In this document: positions 7,739-10,632 of the stretch, piece after piece | Layout: the number at the start of each line of letters is the position of its first letter | Position numbering within the stretch: the stretch's first letter is position 1 | Assembly (NCBI GenBank): GCA_964422855.1 | Contig: CAYRCS010000030.1 | Location: forward strand, 1 to 10,632 | Source of the DNA: CAZEYI01 sp964422855 | Lineage (GTDB): Bacteria; Patescibacteriota; Gracilibacteria; Absconditabacterales; Absconditicoccaceae | DNA length: 10,632 bases | Direction of reading: 5' to 3' | Made by a program: the position numbers and the translations under genes | The notes under the pieces: model-generated | Told to the model about the DNA's origin: nothing | The model's database searches: none | The model's input: the letters and a program-made list of their open reading frames with translations, nothing else

Positions 7739-8539
7739 TTATTCTGTAACTCCATTGATATTTTCGTGTGGATCGCCCCAGTGTTCTACTTTGTTTTTAT
7801 AGTATACATCCCCAGCTTCAATTAATTTGGCAACATCTCCTCTACTGATATGTGTATCAAGATTGACTTCTGCGTTAGCCGATAAGCTAGCAGTCAAACC
7901 AGCTGCTTTGGCTGCGTTATAATAGTTGATACCTCGATGCGTCCCTACTTCAGACTTAGTGCCATCGACCAATCTAACCAATACCGTCAATGCTTGTGCG
8001 TTGGTAAATGATGCTGTTGGCATAAATAAGCCATTGGATCATCTGAACAATCATAGCTGACATGCAGCTATCATTTCTGACTGGAGATCTGTATGTCACA
8101 ATGAGATATCTGTAAATACATTACATTCTGCCTTGCTTGTATCTGGTGCCATACCCAATACGTCTCTGGCAAATCTTGCAAAGAATGCAGCCGCTTCATC
8201 TCTTCTGAGTCAATTGGAAGCCATAAATCATGACTCTGTACTAAACTTCGTGAGACCATTGTTGTAGAGATAGTTGATAGCATCTTGTGTGTAGACAGCC
8301 ACAAAAGAGCCTGTTATTCTTGTAATTTCTTCTTGGTCGCCTGTAGAAACTAACCATGTACCACCTCACCTTGGACACCAGTACGATGCATTAAGATCTG
8401 TGTAGCTCATGCTATCTGGGACATTGGATACTGTGACTGTTCATCCACCTGCACAATTCAGAGTAATGTTTTGTGCGGCGTATGTATATGACCATATAGA
8501 TAATCAAAATAGAGTAAGTAGGCCGAGAATTTTTTTCAT
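7739..8539 (-). CDS. Exported protein with three S-layer homology (SLH) repeats
   Basis: Probably a surface protein held to the cell wall through SLH domains. 266 aa once eight TGA codons (8504, 8441, 8366, 8228, 8210, 8096, 8051, 8039) are read as Gly. Signal peptide MKKILGLLTLFGLSIWSYTYA (about 1-21). A short N-terminal part follows with Cys29 and Cys55, possibly a disulfide, and a Gly-rich stretch. Three degenerate SLH units follow: about 70-125 (AINYLYNNGL, LRRDEAAAFFARF), 139-190 (VFTDIS, MIAACQLGLFRGSNGLFMP, FTNAQALTVLVRL) and 195-255 (GINYYNAAKAAGL, ISRGDVAKLIEA). The TRAE motif is changed in each to RRDE, TNAQ or SRGD. Almost nothing but the anchor remains, so it may itself be a coat subunit or a partner for other SLH proteins. 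No Shine-Dalgarno precedes ATG 8537-8539. Confidence 0.85.
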
Positions 8540-8739
8540 GATACATATGTGTGTGGTAAAAGTAGTAGTATGTAATACGATTTGGTTAGCGGATCGTGAC
8601 ATATCTGGCTCAAAAAACAAAGTTTCTCACAATGACACATGTCTACATCGAAGCTTTGTTGGCTCCAAAATCTCAGTTCTCAATAGGTAAAAATCAAATC
8701 AATGACGACAGATGACAGTCTGGACAGGCATAGTGTCGT

Positions 8740-8758
8740 GAAAAACTATTGAAAAACT
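8740..8758 (+). repeat. Tandem repeat just upstream of dnaJ -35 box
   Basis: GAAAAACT occurs at 8740-8747 and again at 8751-8758, an 11-bp period (about one helical turn). It ends exactly where the -35 box begins, so it might be a regulator or UP-like site; chance in AT-rich DNA is possible. Confidence 0.4.
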
Positions 8759-8787
8759 TTGCATCTCATATTGTTTTTGTGTAAAAT
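8759..8787 (+). promoter_or_regulatory. Promoter of dnaJ
   Basis: TTGCAT (8759-8764, weak -35), 17-bp spacer, TAAAAT (8782-8787, 5 of 6). Predicted start near 8794 gives a leader of about 43 nt to the dnaJ ATG. Confidence 0.5.
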
Positions 8788-8812
8788 ATCACTACAAAGT
8801 CCCGAGTGCTAT
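8786..8812 (+). promoter_or_regulatory. CIRCE-like operator (HrcA type) before dnaJ
   Basis: The CIRCE consensus is TTAGCACTC, nine bases, GAGTGCTAA. Here ATATCACTA (8786-8794, 6 of 9), exactly nine bases, then GAGTGCTAT (8804-8812, 8 of 9). It overlaps the end of the -10 and the predicted start point, the usual position for HrcA repression of heat-shock genes. Inferred role: release of dnaJ expression on heat stress. No hrcA gene lies in the window. Confidence 0.6.
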
Positions 8813-8836
8813 TTAGTATTGTAGTTACAAAATATA

Positions 8837-9904
8837 ATGGCTGCGCAAAAAGATTATTATAAACTCCTGGGTGTTGATGAATCAGCAAGTGCTGATGAGA
8901 TAAAAAAAGCATTTAAAAAATTGGCTGTGCAACACCATCCTGACAAAAAAGGTGGAAATAAGGAAAAGTTTCAAGAAATAAATGAGGCATACCAGACTCT
9001 TGGCGACGCACAAAAAAAACAACAGTACGATAGCTATCGCCAAAGTTGATATAATGGCGACTTCAATAGTTACTCATCAGGCGCTGGTGGCTTCTGAGGT
9101 GGTGGCTTTGGATGATGAGGTTTTGATATTGATCTGGGAGATATATTTGGTGGCTTTGGCGGCTTCTGAGGTGGTGGCGGCAGTCCAAGAAATAGAGTTC
9201 GCAAAGGCGATGATATCAAGCAATCGCTTACCATAGATTTCAAAGAAGCATATCTAGGTACCGAAAAACGTATCAGATATCATAGACGAAAGATGGCTGA
9301 CGATGTCGAGCAGACACAATGTAGCACTTGTAAAGGACAAGGCAAGGTATTGCAGCATGCGCAGACGCCATTTGGGGTCATGCAAATACAAAATACCTGT
9401 CCTACGTGTGGCGGCTCTGGAGTCATCTATACAAAGAACGGTAAGGAACTGCACGGCGATGGCATGGAGAAGGTTACCGAGGAGCTAGACATAAAAGTGC
9501 CTGCTGGGATCAATGATGGCGTGTATCTGAAATATGCAGGCAGGTGAAATGCGGGATTTCATGGTGGTCCAGAGTGAGATCTTTTCTTGAAGATCATCAT
9601 CAAGAAGTCTGACGTATGGGAAAGAAAAGAAAAGGATCTGTATGTCAAAGTTCCTGTGACTATATTTGATCTGGTTCTCTGAGGCACAGTAGAAGTTCCA
9701 CATCCTGAAGGTACTATAGAAGTGAAGATACCAAAAGGAACGCAGCTCACCGATCTAGTCAAGGTCAATAATAGAGGATTTGGAGCTACAGGAGTGTTTT
9801 CATCCAAGGGAGAACTCTACATCGTACCACAACTCCATATACCGAAGAAGCTGAGCAAAGAAGAAGAGAAGCTATGGGATGAACTTAAGAAGAAACATAA
9901 GTAA
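8837..9904 (+). CDS. dnaJ: Chaperone protein DnaJ with a single zinc centre
   Basis: Hsp40 co-chaperone that stimulates DnaK ATPase and delivers clients. 355 aa with eight TGA-Gly codons. J domain (about 4-70) with HPD at 34-36. A Gly/Phe linker (about 71-115) has five of the TGAs mixed with GGN codons. The zinc region follows, then two client-binding domains (for example EELDIKVPAGINDGVYLKYAG, KIPKGTQLTDLVKV) and a charged C-terminus. The zinc region has only two CxxCxGxG motifs, CSTCKGQG (C162, C165) and CPTCGGSG (C188, C191), instead of four. At the place of the fourth is LHGDGMEK without Cys, and the first is replaced by a Cys-free stretch (HRRKMADDVEQTQ), so zinc centre II is kept and centre I lost. 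Start ATG 8837 fits the J domain; no Shine-Dalgarno. The HrcA-type operator upstream agrees with a heat-shock gene. Confidence 0.95.
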
Positions 9905-9909
9905 TTGGA

Positions 9910-9941
9910 CATTGCGAGGAGCTTGCGACGAAGCAATCTTT
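9910..9941. repeat. Left inverted repeat of GIY-YIG unit
   Basis: Outer block CATTGCGAG (9910-9918) and inner block CGAAGCAATCTTT (9929-9941) recur inverted at 10254-10281; only the centre differs. The copy is itself partly palindromic (ATTGC...GCAAT). It starts 5 bp after the dnaJ stop. Confidence 0.8.
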
Positions 9942-9956
9942 ATACTGCAATCTAAG

Positions 9957-10250
9957 ATGCATAAAGTATGCTACATCTATATACTTGCATCTCAAAGGGA
10001 TGGTGTATTATATGTTTGAGTAACAAGCAATCTTCTTAAAAGAATAGCAGAGCATAAGCAATGAGACGTTGATTGATTTACAAAAAGATATTTTGTAAAG
10101 AAGTTAATATACTTTGAAGAATATCCAGATATACAGAGTGCAATAATGAGAGAGAAACAATTAAAATGAGGCAGTAGAACTGATAAAATCAAACTTATAG
10201 AACAAGCTAATCCGAATTGGATAGATTTATATGATCAAATCATTTGATAA
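9957..10250 (+). CDS. GIY-YIG nuclease family protein (UPF0213/YhbQ-like)
   Basis: Small single-domain nuclease of the GIY-YIG superfamily, 97 aa, expected to cut DNA; the substrate of this subgroup is not established. Motifs: YIYIL (6-10, the GIY strand), YVG (19-21, the YIG strand), then TSNLLKRIAEHK with catalytic-type Arg29, GFTKRY, KKLIYFEEY and the conserved acidic helix SAIMREKQLK, ending NPNWIDLYDQ, all in family order. Five TGA codons are read as Gly, including Gly21 of YVG (10017-10019) and the last sense codon before TAA 10248-10250. The internal TGAs show the gene is adapted to the host code rather than newly arrived from a standard-code genome. It lies between inverted repeats. 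ATG 9957 is the natural start. Confidence 0.88.
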
Positions 10251-10253
10251 AAG

Positions 10254-10281
10254 AAAGATTGCTTCGCGTACGCTCGCAATG
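10254..10281. repeat. Right inverted repeat of GIY-YIG unit
   Basis: AAAGATTGCTTCG (10254-10266) and CTCGCAATG (10273-10281) are the reverse complement of the two conserved blocks at 9910-9941. It starts 3 bp after the nuclease stop codon. Confidence 0.8.
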
Positions 10282-10285
10282 ACAT

Positions 10286-10312
10286 AAAAAAGACTCAAAA
10301 CGAGTCTTTTTT
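10286..10312 (+). terminator. Bidirectional terminator
   Basis: Perfect 11-bp stem AAAAAAGACTC (10286-10296) and GAGTCTTTTTT (10302-10312) with loop AAAAC. Ends dnaJ and/or the nuclease gene, and could stop minus-strand transcription from the HicA-like gene. Confidence 0.92.
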
Positions 10313-10385
10313 GTTATATGTAGAATGACTGTATTATTGTTGATCTCCTAGCAGAAGAGAAATTTGTTATTTCGTAGGCAATGAT

Positions 10386-10406
10386 CTATTATCGACATGA
10401 TAATAG
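10386..10406. repeat. Perfect 8-bp inverted repeat
   Basis: CTATTATC (10386-10393), 5-base spacer, GATAATAG (10399-10406). It lacks a following T-run at the right distance, so it is more likely an operator or a chance repeat than a terminator. The surrounding 10313-10498 has no supported gene; it also has a 10-bp palindrome TTTGATCAAA near 10411 and a run of ten T (10424-10433). Confidence 0.4.
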
Positions 10407-10498
10407 GCGTTTTGATCAAATGGTTTTTTTTTTGGTATAACTAGAGAGCTATAAAAGCATCCGGATATGATTCAGATGTATGGAAAGTTCTATGATTT

Positions 10499-10632
10499 TT
10501 ATAGGTCGTGAAAAGTTTTTTTATCAATATCTAGGAGTTTGTATAATTTGTGTTCTATGCCTATGGATATATCTTTGTTTGTATGATTTGGTACTGGAAA
10601 TATTATTTTACCATTTGCAAACAACACATGCG
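10499..10632 (-). CDS. HicA-like toxin, C-terminal fragment (cut by window edge)
   Basis: About 43 residues are visible, from the window edge to TAA 10499-10501. The core GKIIFPVPNHTNKDISIGIE, followed by HKLYKLLDIDKKTF, resembles the end of HicA/YcfA mRNA interferases: beta strands with a VP-x-H-x-x-KDI-like segment, then a helix and a KLLDI-type end. The catalytic His of the family would lie in the missing part. HicA degrades mRNA and is held by HicB. No HicB-like frame is seen downstream (10313-10498), so a partner, if present, lies outside the window. No TGA is used in this piece. The family call is moderate because the fragment is short. Confidence 0.5.
   Translation of the reverse strand, partial: HVLFANGKIIFPVPNHTNKDISIGIEHKLYKLLDIDKKTFHDL

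Larger units (their letters stand above)
8540..8836. other. Divergent intergenic region, SLH gene / dnaJ
   Basis: About 297 bp with no supported gene. The right third holds the dnaJ promoter, an operator-like repeat and a tandem repeat (listed separately). The left part has an imperfect repeat, TGGCTCAAAAAAC near 8600 and TGGCTCCAAAATC near 8664, and a possible AACAAAG/CTTTGTT stem near 8617-8660. No convincing promoter was found for the SLH gene. Confidence 0.6.
9910..10281. mobile_element. Putative IR-flanked GIY-YIG nuclease unit
   Basis: About 372 bp: inverted repeat, one GIY-YIG ORF, inverted repeat, and nothing else. It sits between the dnaJ stop and a strong terminator that probably belonged to dnaJ, as if inserted there. 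Mobility is inferred from structure; no target duplication is obvious. Confidence 0.5.

Noticed and set aside
8071..8304. Minus-strand 77-aa ORF inside the SLH gene
   Set aside because: Shadow frame; the main frame with TGA-Gly gives clear SLH repeats over the same bases.
10411..10433. Terminator from TTTGATCAAA plus T10
   Set aside because: The palindrome is AT-only with no loop, and is not adjacent to a gene end on the plus strand; left as sequence of unknown role.
1..10632. CRISPR array, rRNA or insertion sequence with transposase
   Set aside because: No regularly spaced repeats, no rRNA-like segments and no transposase motifs were found on either strand.

Overview
The window comes from a bacterium that reads UGA as glycine (genetic code 25), as Gracilibacteria (BD1-5) and Absconditabacteria (SR1) of the Candidate Phyla Radiation do. 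Nearly every recognisable gene is broken by in-frame TGA codons under the standard code. The pieces join into full-length family members when TGA is read as Gly, often at conserved glycines: the GRLDxDTEGL motif of RsuA, the YVG motif of the GIY-YIG nuclease and the Gly/Phe linker of DnaJ. DNA is AT-rich, intergenic gaps are short, and Shine-Dalgarno sequences are mostly absent. Coordinates below use TGA = Gly unless stated. The sequence is a scaffold with two 100-N gaps (1591-1690, 4776-4875).

Left part (1-4775): a terminator hairpin, then thrS on the plus strand. This threonyl-tRNA synthetase lacks the TGS domain and is cut at its 3' end by the first gap. After the gap a minus-strand operon is read right to left from a good promoter at 4680-4707: a 479-aa unrecognised protein, an ECF-type sigma factor overlapping it by 14 bp, and a 214-aa unrecognised protein.

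Middle part (4876-7735): a DedA-family membrane protein on the plus strand converges on three tandem minus-strand genes for small exported proteins with similar layouts. The three have no internal TGA, two end on TGA, and two run into their own terminators without a host-code stop. A divergent promoter region with overlapping -10 boxes separates them from a plus-strand RsuA-type pseudouridine synthase, which ends in a strong bidirectional terminator.

Right part (7736-10632): a minus-strand exported protein made mostly of three SLH repeats; an intergenic region with a promoter and a CIRCE-like (HrcA-type) operator driving a plus-strand dnaJ whose zinc domain is reduced to one centre; a GIY-YIG nuclease gene flanked by inverted repeats, which looks like a small mobile unit set between dnaJ and its terminator; and at the right edge the C-terminal end of a HicA-like toxin on the minus strand.

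Most genes are housekeeping (translation, rRNA modification, chaperone, membrane maintenance) or cell surface (SLH protein, secreted trio). The least explained parts are the sigma-factor operon, the secreted trio and the nuclease element.
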